64,000 nt of DNA from Halopseudomonas pelagia. Lineage in GTDB: Bacteria > Pseudomonadota > Gammaproteobacteria > Pseudomonadales > Pseudomonadaceae. Below, one piece after another: positions 1-9,590 of this stretch; positions within the stretch are counted from its first letter, which is position 1, and each line of letters begins with the position of its first letter. The stretch is taken from contig NZ_CP033116.1 of NCBI RefSeq assembly GCF_009497895.1, positions 4,092,001 through 4,156,000 of the forward strand, written 5' to 3'. The position numbers and the translations under genes were made by a program. The notes under the pieces were generated by a model. The model worked only from the letters and a program-made list of their open reading frames with translations. It did not search any database and was not told where the DNA came from.

Positions 1-994
1 GGAAGATGATCGCATTCGGCTCGCCGGCACGGTTGGCTTCAACACGCTTCTCGACGTGCTCCAACGGGTAGGCAACGCGGGTGTTCTGCGTCAGGCTGAC
101 GTCGGCGTAATCGGCTACACGGCTCTGCTGATCGATAACCACGTTCTCTATGATCGAACCGAACTTGATGGCATTCCAGATTACCGGCTCGTTCTTCTGC
201 GACAGATCAATACACTTGGCGTAACAGCCGCCTTCAATATTGAACACTGAACCGGTGGCCCAACCGTGCTCGTCATCACCGATCAGGTTACGCGCCGGAT
301 CGGCGGACAGTGTGGTCTTGCCGGTGCCGGAAAGGCCAAAAAACAGGGTGGTGTCGCCTTCGTCGCCAACGTTGGCGGCGCAATGCATCGGCAGCACATC
401 TTTGGCAGGCAGCAGGAAGTTCTGTACCGAGAACATGGCTTTCTTCATCTCGCCGGCGTACTGCATACCGGCGAGCAGCACTTTGCGCTCGGCGAAATTG
501 ATGATCACACAGCCATCGCTGTTGGTGCCATCACGCTCTGGCTCACAAACGAAGTGCGGCGCATTGATGATGTGCCAACGATCCTTGGCAGCCGGATTGA
601 ACTGCTCGGGATTGATGAACAGGGTACGCCCGAACAGGTTGTGCCAGGCGGTTTCCGTCGCCATGACCACGGGCAAATAATGCTCGGGGTCAGCACCTAC
701 GTGCACATGGGAGACGAAGCTGGTGCGCTCGGCCAGGTAGGTAGCGACGCGCTTCCACAGGGCATCGAACTTGTCCGCCGGGAAGGGTCGGTTGATCGGC
801 CCCCAGGCGATGGAAGCCTGCGTGGAAGGCTCTTCCACAATGAAGCGGTCCATTGGCGAGCGACCGGTACGCTCACCAGTTTTGACTACCAGAGCGCCGT
901 TATCAGCCAACTGGCCTTCATTCCCTTGAATCGCCAACTCGATGAGATGAGCGATGCTCAGATCGGTGTGAACAGTGTGGATACTTTGCGTCAT
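1..994 (-). CDS. pckA: Phosphoenolpyruvate carboxykinase (ATP), 3' end outside window
   Basis: Converts oxaloacetate and ATP to phosphoenolpyruvate, CO2 and ADP, the first committed step of gluconeogenesis, in the cytoplasm. The reading frame starts with ATG at 994 ([12 protein letters not shown]) and stays open to base 1, giving 331 codons; the usual family length is about 515, so roughly the last third is missing. Visible family motifs are [12 protein letters not shown] near residue 40 and the kinase P-loop [13 protein letters not shown] near residues 218-232. It is the last gene of the minus-strand run hslR-hslO-pckA but has a 220-base upstream gap, so it probably has its own promoter. Confidence 0.96.
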   Translation of the reverse strand, partial: MTQSIHTVHTDLSIAHLIELAIQGNEGQLADNGALVVKTGERTGRSPMDRFIVEEPSTQASIAWGPINRPFPADKFDALWKRVATYLAERTSFVSHVHVGADPEHYLPVVMATETAWHNLFGRTLFINPEQFNPAAKDRWHIINAPHFVCEPERDGTNSDGCVIINFAERKVLLAGMQYAGEMKKAMFSVQNFLLPAKDVLPMHCAANVGDEGDTTLFFGLSGTGKTTLSADPARNLIGDDEHGWATGSVFNIEGGCYAKCIDLSQKNEPVIWNAIKFGSIIENVVIDQQSRVADYADVSLTQNTRVAYPLEHVEKRVEANRAGEPNAIIF

Positions 995-1184
995 CGAAAC
1001 TCATCCTCTTCGGCTGTGACCGAAATCTTCATAAGACCGGTCATTCGGTCTCAGCTCTGTAATTACGCTTGAAAGTACGCTGGCTCAGCGCTCAGGCGCG
1101 CCATTATGCCAAAAAAAGCTTTAGCGTGCTAAGTCTGTTGCGCCAACGGTCTGCATGAAACTGATAGTTATCGGCTATCTGGAT

Positions 1185-1209
1185 GGAGCACCCGTATCGC
1201 AGGTGCTCC
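1185..1209 (-). terminator. Hairpin downstream of hslO
   Basis: Perfect 8-bp inverted repeat GGAGCACC/GGTGCTCC with a 9-nt loop, starting 8 nt after the hslO stop codon. There is no clear U-tract on the minus strand, so this may be a weak intrinsic terminator or an mRNA 3'-end stabiliser. Confidence 0.5.
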
Positions 1210-1216
1210 GTCGCGT

Positions 1217-2098
1217 TCAATGCAGGCTGCGGGCATGCTTTTGAGCGGCACTGAACAGATCAATCAGTTCCGCCTCGGCGAAGCGATAACGGGCATTGCA
1301 GAACTGACAGTCGACTTCTATTTCGCCGCCCTGTTCCGCCAGCAGCGCCAACGCATCCTCGCGCCCCAGACTGACCAGCGCATTGCCCGATCGTTCAGCC
1401 GAACAGCTACATTCGAAGCGCACTGTAGCCGGGTCGAACAGGCGCAGGTCCTCCTGATGGAACAACCGGTGCAGCAGGGTCTGGTTGTCCAGTGAAAGCA
1501 ACTCTTCCGCAGTCAGGGTATTGGCCAGAATGCTCAGGTGTTCCCAGGTCGCATCGCGGTCTTCAGGGTCGATCTGGCGGTCAGCCGGCAATGCCTGCAG
1601 CAGGAAACCACGAGCAGTGCGACCGTCGGCCTGCAATCTGAAGCGCGTCGGCAACTGTTCGGAGTTATCAAAATAAGCGCTCAGCGCATCCGCCAGCGAA
1701 TGTCCTTCCAGCGGAACGATACCCTGATAGCGCTGACCTTCCTGTGGATCAATGGTGATGGTCAGTATGCCGTCGGGCATCAACTCGGGCAGCGAGTCGC
1801 CCTGAATATCTTCACTATAGCGCGCAATACCACGCAGGGCCTGATCGCTGGAGCATTCCACCATCAAGGTCGACAGCGGGCCGGAGGAGCGCGCCTGAAG
1901 TATCAACAGCCCGTCGAACTTGATCGTGGTCGACAACAGCACAGTTGCGGCCAGCATCTCGCCGAGCAACGCCTTTACCGATTCCGGATAGTCATGTTTG
2001 GCCAACACTTCCCGGTAGCTCTGATCCAGTGAAACCAGTTCGCCGCGCACATCGGCGTGTTCGAACATGAAACGTTGGGTAGTATCCTGAAACGACAT
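1217..2098 (-). CDS. hslO: Hsp33, redox-regulated holdase chaperone
   Basis: Cytoplasmic chaperone that is activated when oxidative stress and heat release its zinc and form disulfides; it then holds unfolding proteins. The protein is 293 residues, normal for Hsp33. The zinc-binding redox switch is visible at the C-terminus as CSC (Cys230, Cys232) and CQFC (Cys264, Cys267), the CXC...CXXC family signature. It lies 24 nt downstream of the S4-domain heat-shock gene hslR, so the two are probably co-transcribed. Confidence 0.97.
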   Translation of the reverse strand: MSFQDTTQRFMFEHADVRGELVSLDQSYREVLAKHDYPESVKALLGEMLAATVLLSTTIKFDGLLILQARSSGPLSTLMVECSSDQALRGIARYSEDIQGDSLPELMPDGILTITIDPQEGQRYQGIVPLEGHSLADALSAYFDNSEQLPTRFRLQADGRTARGFLLQALPADRQIDPEDRDATWEHLSILANTLTAEELLSLDNQTLLHRLFHQEDLRLFDPATVRFECSCSAERSGNALVSLGREDALALLAEQGGEIEVDCQFCNARYRFAEAELIDLFSAAQKHARSLH

Positions 2099-2122
2099 GA
2101 GTAGGCCCCGGCAAAAAGTCGA

Positions 2123-2539
2123 TTATACCTCTGAGCCGCCGCTCGGGGTATCGTGCAGGTTACGGAAGCGGTGAATCTGCCGGCGCTGCTTTTTCGTCGG
2201 CCGCTGCTCACTGATCAACATACCTGGCCCCATGGCCTTGCGCTTGAGTGCGGCATCTTCACGCAGGCGCAGACTTTCCTCTGTTTCTTCATATAACAGT
2301 TGCGCTTCGGTCGCGCTGCGGCGCTGGCCGGACAATACCTTGACCACCACGGTACGCAGATCAAAACCCTGACGAACCTGAAAAGCATCCCCTACCCTGG
2401 GCTCCTTGCCGGGCTTGCAGCGCTCACCCCGATGCTGCACCTTGCCCCCTTCTATTGCGGCCTTGGCCTGTGCCCGCGTTTTATAAAAGCGCGCCGCCCA
2501 AAGCCATTTATCCAGTCTAACCTTGCACTCTTCTGTCAT
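2123..2539 (-). CDS. hslR: Ribosome-associated heat shock protein Hsp15 (S4 domain)
   Basis: Small S4-type RNA-binding protein. In the E. coli family it binds free 50S subunits carrying a nascent chain and helps recycle stalled ribosomes. The S4 motif RLDKWLWAARFYKTR lies at the N-terminus, followed by a basic C-terminal tail (KKQRRQIHRF). The ATG at 2539 (MTEECKVRLDK) is preferred; the frame runs upstream to 2626, but that extension does not resemble the family. The product is 138 residues. It sits just upstream of hslO and divergent from rimB. Confidence 0.93.
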   Translation of the reverse strand: MTEECKVRLDKWLWAARFYKTRAQAKAAIEGGKVQHRGERCKPGKEPRVGDAFQVRQGFDLRTVVVKVLSGQRRSATEAQLLYEETEESLRLREDAALKRKAMGPGMLISEQRPTKKQRRQIHRFRNLHDTPSGGSEV

Positions 2540-2640
2540 AGGGTCTGTACTCCTGTGCTGGACCGAGTGTATCAGGCTTGTCGAAGCGCATGACTTGCCC
2601 CATGATGCGCGCCATTCGTGCCGCATCAGGAGTTTTTAGC

Positions 2641-3126
2641 ATGAAGACATTTGACCATCTCAATGTGATCGGCCTGCGTGAATGGATTGGCCTGCCCGGT
2701 CTGGGCATCAGTCAGATCATGGCCAAGATCGACAGCGGCGCCAAGACGTCGGCGCTGCACGCCAGCGATATCGAAACCTTTGAGCGTGATGATCAGACCT
2801 GGGTGCGCTTCAACGCCCATGTTGGCAGCTTGAAGAAGCAGCGCAAGCAATTATGTGAAGCGCCTTTGATTGAATATAAAACGATTAAAAGTTCCAACGG
2901 TCATATACAGGAGCGACACGTCATCCGCACGCCACTGGTCCTCGGCGACCGCTGCTGGTGGGTGGATTTCACATTAACCTGTCGCAAGTCCATGCGTTAT
3001 CGAGTACTGATGGGTTGCACTGCCATGCTGGAAGGTCAGCTGGTAATCGATCCGGGGACGCGCTTTGTGCAGGACAAGCCGCAAACCAATTTATTTACGC
3101 CAAAGCCTGAAGGATCAACCCCATGA
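2641..3126 (+). CDS. rimB: RimB-like retropepsin-fold (ATP-dependent zinc protease family) protein
   Basis: Member of the putative ATP-dependent zinc protease / retropepsin-like family that pairs with rimK in pseudomonads. The [11 protein letters not shown] motif near residue 29 matches the aspartic-protease-like DSG signature. In Pseudomonas, RimB is reported to influence RimK-dependent glutamylation of ribosomal protein S6; here that role is inferred from neighbourhood. The ATG at 2641 is chosen ([12 protein letters not shown]) with a plausible RBS (caggag) upstream; an in-frame start at 2578 would add 21 atypical residues. Length 161 residues. The stop overlaps the rimK start as ATGA, indicating translational coupling. 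Confidence 0.85.
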   Translation: MKTFDHLNVIGLREWIGLPGLGISQIMAKIDSGAKTSALHASDIETFERDDQTWVRFNAHVGSLKKQRKQLCEAPLIEYKTIKSSNGHIQERHVIRTPLVLGDRCWWVDFTLTCRKSMRYRVLMGCTAMLEGQLVIDPGTRFVQDKPQTNLFTPKPEGSTP

Positions 3127-4028
3127 AGATCGCGATACTGTCGCGCAATCCCAACCTGTACTCCACCCGCCGCCTGGTGGAAGCGGGACGTGAACGCGGC
3201 CACGAGGTGCGGGTAATCGACACCCTGCGCGCCTATATGAACATCGCCAGTCACAAGCCTTCGATCCACTACAAGGGCGAAGTGCTGGAAGGCTTTGACG
3301 CCATCATTCCACGGATTGGCGCCTCGGTGACTTTCTATGGTGCAGCAGTATTGCGCCAGTTTGAAATGATGGGTGTCTATCCGCTCAACGAGTCGGTGGC
3401 CATCACCCGCTCGCGCGACAAGCTGCGCTCGCTGCAACTGCTGTCGCGCAAAGGCGTAGGCCTGCCGGTGACCGGCTTTGCCCACTCTCCGGATGACATC
3501 CCCGACCTGATCAACATGGTCAACGGCGCGCCGCTGGTGATCAAGCTGCTGGAAGGCACTCAGGGCATCGGCGTGGTCATGTGTGAAACCGAACAGGCGG
3601 CTGAGTCGGTGCTGGAAGCCTTTATGGGGCTGAAGGCCAACATCATGGTGCAGGAATACATCAAGGAAGCCGGCGGCGCCGACATCCGCTGTCTGGTCGT
3701 CGGTGACAAGGTCATCGCCGCGATGAAACGTCAGGCCAAGCCCGGTGAGTTTCGCTCCAATCTGCACCGTGGCGGCAGCGCCAGCCTGATCAAGATCACC
3801 CCGGAAGAACGCATGACCGCCGTGCGTGCGGCCAAGGTCATGGGCCTGAATCTCGCCGGTGTAGATCTTCTGCGCTCCAACCACGGCCCGGTGGTCATGG
3901 AGGTTAACTCCTCCCCTGGGCTGGAAGGCATTGAGTCCACCACTGGGCGCAATATTGCCGGACTGATCATCGAGCATATGGAAAAGAACGTCAGGCCCAA
4001 TCAGACGCGGACCAAGGGCAAGGGCTAG
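3123..4028 (+). CDS. rimK: Ribosomal protein S6 modification protein, ATP-grasp glutamate ligase
   Basis: Adds glutamate residues to the C-terminus of ribosomal protein S6 and can make poly-glutamate; ATP-grasp fold, cytoplasmic. The protein is 301 residues, the normal length. ATP-grasp features are visible: [15 protein letters not shown] in the middle, [19 protein letters not shown] as the nucleotide/metal region, and [14 protein letters not shown] near the C-terminus with the metal-ligand E and N. Its ATG overlaps the rimB stop by 4 nt. In pseudomonads rimK affects ribosome composition, motility and adaptation. Confidence 0.96.
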   Translation: MKIAILSRNPNLYSTRRLVEAGRERGHEVRVIDTLRAYMNIASHKPSIHYKGEVLEGFDAIIPRIGASVTFYGAAVLRQFEMMGVYPLNESVAITRSRDKLRSLQLLSRKGVGLPVTGFAHSPDDIPDLINMVNGAPLVIKLLEGTQGIGVVMCETEQAAESVLEAFMGLKANIMVQEYIKEAGGADIRCLVVGDKVIAAMKRQAKPGEFRSNLHRGGSASLIKITPEERMTAVRAAKVMGLNLAGVDLLRSNHGPVVMEVNSSPGLEGIESTTGRNIAGLIIEHMEKNVRPNQTRTKGKG

Positions 4029-4032
4029 TAGC

Positions 4033-4058
4033 CAAGCTGCAAGCTGCAAGCTGCAAGC
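4033..4058 (+). repeat. Tandem heptamer repeat (AGCTGCA)
   Basis: About three and a half head-to-tail copies of the 7-mer AGCTGCA lie directly after the rimK stop. The reverse complement GCTTGCAGCT recurs near 4116-4126, just inside the end of the convergent yrfG gene. The two parts could pair across a ~60-nt loop in read-through transcripts from either side. Confidence 0.7.
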
Positions 4059-4093
4059 AATCGACGATGCCGGTCATCCAGGCCGGCGCAAGG

Positions 4094-4774
4094 TCAATTC
4101 GATTTTTTGCTTGAGGCTTGCAGCTGCGTGCTTAGCACGCGGTAATCCTCTACCGCGTCAAATTCCTCGGTATCGCGCAGCTCCCCTCTGCTGTCAGGTT
4201 GCCTCACGGCCAGCAACTGGGCCACCCCGTAATCCCGCGCCGCACGCAAAATATTCAGACTGTCATCAATAAACAGCGTGCGTGCTGGATCAAACGGCAC
4301 TTCTGCCTGCAGCGCCTGCCAGAACGCCTGCGCCTCCTTGGGAAAGCCAAAATCATGGGAGCTGATCAATCGCTGAAAATAGGTTTTCAGTTCGATGCGC
4401 TCCATTTTCAACGACAGCGAACCACGGTGCGCATTGGTAATCAGAATCACCTGCCGACCGCTGTTCTGCAGAGCTTGGAGAAAGCCTTCCGCATCCGGAC
4501 GCAGACTGATCAAATGCGCGATCTCGCGCTTGAGCTCGACGATGGGCAGGCCCAGCTCGCGAGTCCAGAAATCCAGGCAGTACCAATCCAGCTGTCCCTG
4601 TTTGGCCTGCATCAACGGATAGATCTCTGCCTTGGCCCATTCCAGGGACTGGCCATGATGGTCCGCGTAGCGCTGCGGCAGATAGTGCACCCAGAAATGA
4701 TTGTCGAAGTGCAGATCAAGTAGAGTCCCGTCCATATCCAGCAGCACGGTATCGATGGTGTTCCAGTTCAGCAT
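4094..4774 (-). CDS. yrfG: HAD-family GMP/IMP nucleotidase YrfG-like
   Basis: Haloacid-dehalogenase-superfamily phosphatase; the closest named relatives (YrfG) dephosphorylate GMP and IMP. The catalytic Asp motif LLDMDGTLLDL is near residue 11, the motif II Thr is in ILITNAHRGS, the Lys lies in DFGFPKEAQAF, and motif III is FIDDSLNILRAA. The ATG at 4774 (MLNWNTIDTV) is chosen over an in-frame TTG at 4810; it gives 226 residues, typical for YrfG. It converges on rimK and diverges from nudE. Confidence 0.88.
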   Translation of the reverse strand: MLNWNTIDTVLLDMDGTLLDLHFDNHFWVHYLPQRYADHHGQSLEWAKAEIYPLMQAKQGQLDWYCLDFWTRELGLPIVELKREIAHLISLRPDAEGFLQALQNSGRQVILITNAHRGSLSLKMERIELKTYFQRLISSHDFGFPKEAQAFWQALQAEVPFDPARTLFIDDSLNILRAARDYGVAQLLAVRQPDSRGELRDTEEFDAVEDYRVLSTQLQASSKKSN

Positions 4775-4884
4775 GCGAAAAGAAGCCTTGTGGTAAATCA
4801 GGGTGAGCAAAGTGCGCCGTGTGGGCTTTGCTCGCGTGTGCCGCTATGATACCCAAGCTATTTGCTGTTAACCACGGAGCCCCC

Positions 4885-5451
4885 ATGCCACAGAAGCCCG
4901 AAACCCTGGAAGCACGCATCGTTGCGAAAAGCCGATTATTTACGGTAGAGCAAGTGCAGTTGCGCTTCAGCAATGGTGTCGAGCGCACCTATGAACGCCT
5001 GGTCAACAAGGGCCAGGGCTACGGGGCAGTGATGATTGTCGCGATGAAAGACGAGCGCACGGTACTCTTGATCGAAGAATACTGTGGCGGCATGGACAAC
5101 TATCAGCTATCGATTCCCAAGGGCCTGGTCGAGCCGGGCGAAGACGTGCTGGATGCCGCCAACCGCGAACTGATGGAAGAAGCCGGCTTCGGCGCCGAAC
5201 GCCTGGAGTTCATCACTCATCTGTCACTGTCCCCCGGCTATATGAGCCAATCCATCGCCGTGGTGCTGGCACGCGATCTGTACGAGAAACGTTTGCCCGG
5301 CGATGAGCCCGAGCCGATCCGCGTCGACAGCGTCGATCTGTACGCGCTCAGCGATCTGATTGCCCGCGACAACTTTACCGAGGGCCGGGCCCTGGCCGCG
5401 CTGTATCTGGTGCGCGATCTGCTCGAACAGCGAGGCGAGCTGCACCGATGA
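4885..5451 (+). CDS. nudE: ADP compounds hydrolase NudE (Nudix)
   Basis: Nudix hydrolase acting on Ap3A, ADP-ribose and NADH in characterised relatives; a housecleaning enzyme in the cytoplasm. The Nudix box runs from GLVEPGED through RELMEEAGF, around residues 80-105. The ATG at 4885 is preceded by a good RBS (acggag) and gives 188 residues, matching the family; an earlier in-frame start would add a hydrophobic non-family extension. The stop overlaps the cysQ start (ATGA), so the pair is coupled, as in other pseudomonads. Confidence 0.94.
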   Translation: MPQKPETLEARIVAKSRLFTVEQVQLRFSNGVERTYERLVNKGQGYGAVMIVAMKDERTVLLIEEYCGGMDNYQLSIPKGLVEPGEDVLDAANRELMEEAGFGAERLEFITHLSLSPGYMSQSIAVVLARDLYEKRLPGDEPEPIRVDSVDLYALSDLIARDNFTEGRALAALYLVRDLLEQRGELHR

Positions 5452-6260
5452 GCGAGCTGCCGTTCGATCTTGATAGCCTGCTTGAGCTGACCAGCCGCGC
5501 CGGAGCGGAGACGCTCAAATGGTGGCGCAGCGATCTGGAGGTGACCGACAAGGCTGACGCCTCGCCCGTCACCGCAGCGGATATTGCCGCCCACCAGTTG
5601 ATCGCCCGCGGGCTACAGCAGCTGACGCCGGATATTCCCGTGCTATCGGAAGAGGATGCCGAAACGCCTTTTACCATCCGCCAGCATTGGCAGCGGTTCT
5701 GGCTGGTAGATCCACTCGACGGCACCAAGGAGTTTATCGCCGGCACCGATGAATTTACCGTCAACATTGCTCTGATCGAGCAGGGCCAGGTGCGTTTTGG
5801 TGTGGTCGGCGTGCCCGCCCGCGACAGCCTTTACTGGGGCGGCAAGGGAATGGGTGCCTGGCGCCGCCTGGGCCAACAAGCAGCCCAGCCAATCCAGTGT
5901 CGCCGTCAGGGTAGCCCAATGGTCGTTGTCGCCAGCCGCAGGCATACCAGCCCTGAGCAAGAGGCGCTACTTGCCCGCCTGGCTAGCCACGGCGATATTC
6001 AGAGGGTCAATATCGGCAGCTCGCTGAAGTTCTGCCTGATTGCCGAAGGTAATGCGGATCTGTATCCGCGCTACGCACCGACCAGCCAGTGGGATACCGG
6101 CGCAGCGCAGGCAGTGCTCGAAGGAGCCGGTGGACAAGTGCTGGGCCTGGATGGCCGGCGGTTTGACTACCCGCAGCGCAGCACCTGGTTGAACCCGCAC
6201 TTTATTGCCCTTGGCCAGATAGACTCCAGGCTGCTCGCAAGCCTGCAATTGGGCGCCTGA
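5448..6260 (+). CDS. cysQ: 3'(2'),5'-bisphosphate nucleotidase CysQ
   Basis: Mg-dependent phosphatase that converts 3'-phosphoadenosine 5'-phosphate to AMP, clearing a by-product of sulfate assimilation. It belongs to the inositol monophosphatase superfamily: acidic motif LSEED near residue 67, the signature [12 protein letters not shown] near residues 85-96, and [15 protein letters not shown] near the C-terminus, all metal or substrate ligands of the family. The product is 270 residues. Start codon and nudE stop overlap by 4 nt. Confidence 0.95.
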   Translation: MSELPFDLDSLLELTSRAGAETLKWWRSDLEVTDKADASPVTAADIAAHQLIARGLQQLTPDIPVLSEEDAETPFTIRQHWQRFWLVDPLDGTKEFIAGTDEFTVNIALIEQGQVRFGVVGVPARDSLYWGGKGMGAWRRLGQQAAQPIQCRRQGSPMVVVASRRHTSPEQEALLARLASHGDIQRVNIGSSLKFCLIAEGNADLYPRYAPTSQWDTGAAQAVLEGAGGQVLGLDGRRFDYPQRSTWLNPHFIALGQIDSRLLASLQLGA

Positions 6261-6370
6261 AAAGCCAACGGCGCGAGACACACGCGGCAATAGTGCGGCC
6301 ATTCACTGGCTGGACAGCGCTCTATCGAGCAGCGCATCATGGACTTCACTATTCCCACCAGGAGCACGCG

Positions 6371-7018
6371 ATGTTTCAACGCCGCATCCCCGAACACAAA
6401 CTGCGCCTGCCCAACGCCGACGAAGCCTTGCCTGGGCGCAGCAGCGCGATCTCCACCAGCCACACTCATTGCGTGCTGGGTACGCCGCTTCAACCACCCT
6501 ACCCTGCAGGTATGCAGCAGATCGTACTCGGCATGGGCTGTTTCTGGGGTGTCGAGCGGCTGTTCTGGAAAATTCCTGGCGTGTATACCACGGCGGTAGG
6601 CTACACCGGCGGGCTGACACCTAACCCGACCTATGAAGAAGTCTGCTCGGGCATGACCGGACACAACGAAGTGGTTCTGGTGGTATTCGATCCTGAACAG
6701 GTTAGCCTGGATACCTTGTTGAAAGCCTTCTGGGAGTCCCATGATCCGACTCAAGGCATGCGTCAGGGCAACGACTTGGGTACGCAATATCGCTCCGGCA
6801 TTTATGTATCCGATCCCGCCCAGCAGATGGCGGCCGAAGTCAGCAAGGCACGCTTCGCCGATCTGCTGTTACAGGCCGGGAAGGAGCCAGTGACAACTGA
6901 AATCAGACAGGCGCCGACCTTTTACTACGCTGAGGAATACCACCAGCAGTACCTGCACAAGAATCCCGGTGGATACTGCAATCTGGCCGGCACCGGTATC
7001 TGCCTGCCGCCGAGCTAA
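6371..7018 (+). CDS. msrA: Peptide methionine sulfoxide reductase MsrA
   Basis: Reduces the S epimer of methionine sulfoxide in proteins using thioredoxin. The active-site motif [10 protein letters not shown], with catalytic Cys, is present near residue 55; C-terminal resolving cysteines lie in [15 protein letters not shown]. The ATG at 6371 follows ggagcacgcg and gives 215 residues, the usual length for the longer proteobacterial MsrA. It converges on the HDOD gene with a 21-nt gap. Confidence 0.96.
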   Translation: MFQRRIPEHKLRLPNADEALPGRSSAISTSHTHCVLGTPLQPPYPAGMQQIVLGMGCFWGVERLFWKIPGVYTTAVGYTGGLTPNPTYEEVCSGMTGHNEVVLVVFDPEQVSLDTLLKAFWESHDPTQGMRQGNDLGTQYRSGIYVSDPAQQMAAEVSKARFADLLLQAGKEPVTTEIRQAPTFYYAEEYHQQYLHKNPGGYCNLAGTGICLPPS

Positions 7019-7039
7019 GGTGGCAACAATCAACCACAG

Positions 7040-8518
7040 CTAGCGGCGCCGACTGAGCGCTTGCAGGCATTGGCCGGTCATATCCGCGAGACGCTTGAAC
7101 GCGGTGAACTGACTGTCCGACAGAGCTCGGCCGGACAGACGCATATCCGCATAAAGCACCCCTATTTGCCGCTGCCCGGCCACTACCGGAGCAATAAAGA
7201 ACGGCCCAGCGCCTAGCCAACTGGTCATGTCTGGCGTCACCATATCCTGGAGATTGGCCGCCGCAGGCGTGCCCATCCAGAGCGGTTGCTGCTGATGTAA
7301 TGCGTAGCTGAAAATATGCTGCTGCTCGCCGCAGGCCAGGCTGAAATCCTGTAACCAGCTCTGGGTCCCTTTGCCGGCCACTTTGCGCGCGCGAAAGCGC
7401 GCCTGATTATCCGCCAGCACGCAGAGCATCACGCGCTCCAACCCGGCCCCTAGATGCAACCCGTTGATCACCGCGGTCAGCGTATTGTCGATATTGATCG
7501 GGCTGCTGACCATCAGCTTCATATTCTGCAAGGACAGCTTGAGCATCTCCAGATTCGGTTGCAGCAGCGGCTCCTGAACCATTGATCGAGCAGCCTGCGC
7601 TGGAACGGCATCCATCAGCAAGAGCTCAGACAAATCCAGAGGCAAATCATCGGTACTCGGGATCCAGGCCTGCAGATCGGCGTTCGAGCACGTACCCGCT
7701 ACCCGAACCGCCTCGTCCGCACTGGCGAGAATTTGCTGCATGGATTCTTCCGGCGTCATGCCGGTGAGCTCTGCGACGGGCGCGATCAACGCCTGCATTT
7801 CGTGTCCTGCCCAACCATGTTGAGCTGCATCGGCAATCGCTGCGCCCAGGCTGACCGCCCGCGCAGCCGGGCCGGATGAGCCATGACTGGCCTGCACCAA
7901 CTGGCCTATTTCTCCCAGATTCCAGGTTTTCAACAGACCCAGGGTCAACTGATCGAAGCCGGTCCCCAGAATACGCCGCGCCGCCTTGTCCTGATCCACA
8001 CCGGGAACTGCCAGCGCGTCAGCCAACTCATCTGCCTGTTCGCCACCCTGGCTCCAGAATGCCATTTCGCCCAGATCGCGCAGTAACGCCGCAATAAAAA
8101 CCTCTTCCTTTTCCGGCAAGGCGTTGTAGTCCGCCAGATTGCGCGCCTGCATAGCTGCGTGAAAGGACCGCGCCAACAATGACTGCAGCTGATGGCGGGG
8201 AGAATCCTTGAGCAGACCATCCAGCAGGCTGACCGACAGGCCGATCATCCGTACCTGATCAAAGCCGATGACCACCACCGCGCGGGAAATGGTCTTGATC
8301 ACTTCGCGGCCGGGATTACAGTAGACACTATTGCTGACACGCAGCACCTTGGAGGTCAAGGCCGCGTCGCGCAGCAGCACCTCTGCCAGCTGTCTGACCG
8401 AGGCGGTTTGCGATTGCGACAGGCGTAGCAGGTCATGTACAACCACGGCCATCGCCGGCAGCTCAGCTTTATTCAGTTGAGCAACCCATTGCCGCAACCC
8501 ATGCGTCTGTTCTTTCAT
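7040..8518 (-). CDS. HDOD-domain signalling protein with C-terminal GAF-like region
   Basis: 492 residues. The N-terminal ~250 residues match the HDOD fold, an HD-related domain without hydrolase residues (SKVLRVSNSVYC, AVVVIGFDQVRMIGLSVSLLDG, ALLRDLGEMAFW). The C-terminal ~170 residues (NIDNTLTAVINGLHLGAGLE to the end) look like a GAF sensor domain. HDOD proteins in gammaproteobacteria usually act in two-component, c-di-GMP or motility signalling; the ligand and partner cannot be told here. It stands alone, divergent from the EamA transporter. Confidence 0.8.
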   Translation of the reverse strand: MKEQTHGLRQWVAQLNKAELPAMAVVVHDLLRLSQSQTASVRQLAEVLLRDAALTSKVLRVSNSVYCNPGREVIKTISRAVVVIGFDQVRMIGLSVSLLDGLLKDSPRHQLQSLLARSFHAAMQARNLADYNALPEKEEVFIAALLRDLGEMAFWSQGGEQADELADALAVPGVDQDKAARRILGTGFDQLTLGLLKTWNLGEIGQLVQASHGSSGPAARAVSLGAAIADAAQHGWAGHEMQALIAPVAELTGMTPEESMQQILASADEAVRVAGTCSNADLQAWIPSTDDLPLDLSELLLMDAVPAQAARSMVQEPLLQPNLEMLKLSLQNMKLMVSSPINIDNTLTAVINGLHLGAGLERVMLCVLADNQARFRARKVAGKGTQSWLQDFSLACGEQQHIFSYALHQQQPLWMGTPAAANLQDMVTPDMTSWLGAGPFFIAPVVAGQRQIGVLYADMRLSGRALSDSQFTAFKRLADMTGQCLQALSRRR

Positions 8519-8687
8519 GCCGGCATCCGTAAGCTAAATGTAACAAATGATATCAATATAACATCTACCCCAACCCGCTGCGATGGGCCAAGGTCGATAA
8601 GCAACTGTACCGTTACCCCAGTGCGCGCAACGGGTAGACTGCGTCTTCCATTTAATACGCCATGTCGCTGACGGACCGCTTGCTTAT

Positions 8688-9554
8688 ATGCTGACTATGA
8701 CTCATTCCCGCGCCCTCGCCAGCATGCATGTCGCGGCACTCATGTTCGGGTTGACGGGTATTTTCGGCAAACTGGCGCAAGCGGGGCCACTAGCCATCGT
8801 GCTGGGTCGAGCGTTTTTTGCGGTACTGGCTCTGCTGGTGTTTGCGCGGGTATTTTCACGCCCCATATTATTGGGCGTGACTCGGGTTCGCTTGTTGCAA
8901 CTGGCCGGCTGCGGCTTGCTGCTCGGCATCCACTGGCTGACGTTTTTCCATGCGGTGAAAATCGCCGGCGTAGGGATCGCCACCCTGGGATTCGCCAGCT
9001 TTCCGGCATTCGTAGTCCTTTTGGAAATGCTGCTATGGAAAGAACGGCCCAGTCGCATGGATATGCTCAAGATGAGCCTGGTGTGCGCTGGCCTGGTACT
9101 CGTTGCACCAACTTTCGACCTGAATAACAGCGCCACTACTGGTTTGTTATGGGCCGTATTGTCCGGCTTCTGCTTCGCAGCCGTATCGGTGGGCAACCGC
9201 TACACCAGCGGCGATTTGCACGCGGTACAAATCGCTTGCTGGCAGAATATTGTGATTCTGGTGTGTCTGTTGCCTTTCAGCGTCGGAGCCGTGGCCGACA
9301 TGGCACCACTGGACTGGGTGTGGATCGCGCTGCTCGGGTTGTTCTGTACCGGTCTCGCCCACGGCCTGTTTGTCGCTAGCCTGAGCGTATTGAAAGCCCG
9401 TGTCGCGTCCCTGTTTTTTGCATTGGAGCCGGTCTACGGAATTCTGTTTGCCTGGTATCTGTTTGCCGAGCAGCCTACCTTGCGCATGCTGCTCGGTGGA
9501 GCGCTGATCGTCTCGGCGCTGGCGTTGGTCCAGCGCAGCCCCAAACCTGCATAA
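8688..9554 (+). CDS. EamA/DMT-family transporter
   Basis: 288-residue inner-membrane protein with about ten hydrophobic segments and the two-fold EamA repeat (first half to about residue 140, second half with FCFAAVSVGNRYTSG onward). The drug/metabolite transporter superfamily exports amino acids, metabolites or drugs; the substrate cannot be assigned. The start at 8688 is one of two close ATGs (8688 and 8697) and neither has a strong RBS. It is divergent from the HDOD gene across a 169-nt gap and convergent with the AI-2E gene. Confidence 0.85.
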   Translation: MLTMTHSRALASMHVAALMFGLTGIFGKLAQAGPLAIVLGRAFFAVLALLVFARVFSRPILLGVTRVRLLQLAGCGLLLGIHWLTFFHAVKIAGVGIATLGFASFPAFVVLLEMLLWKERPSRMDMLKMSLVCAGLVLVAPTFDLNNSATTGLLWAVLSGFCFAAVSVGNRYTSGDLHAVQIACWQNIVILVCLLPFSVGAVADMAPLDWVWIALLGLFCTGLAHGLFVASLSVLKARVASLFFALEPVYGILFAWYLFAEQPTLRMLLGGALIVSALALVQRSPKPA

Positions 9555-9590
9555 GCTGGCCGCCAGACCCCGGCTACTGTACCGGTCTGA

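Noticed and set aside
266..1072. 268-codon plus-strand frame over pckA
   Set aside because: Shadow of pckA, which has the recognisable kinase motifs on the other strand.
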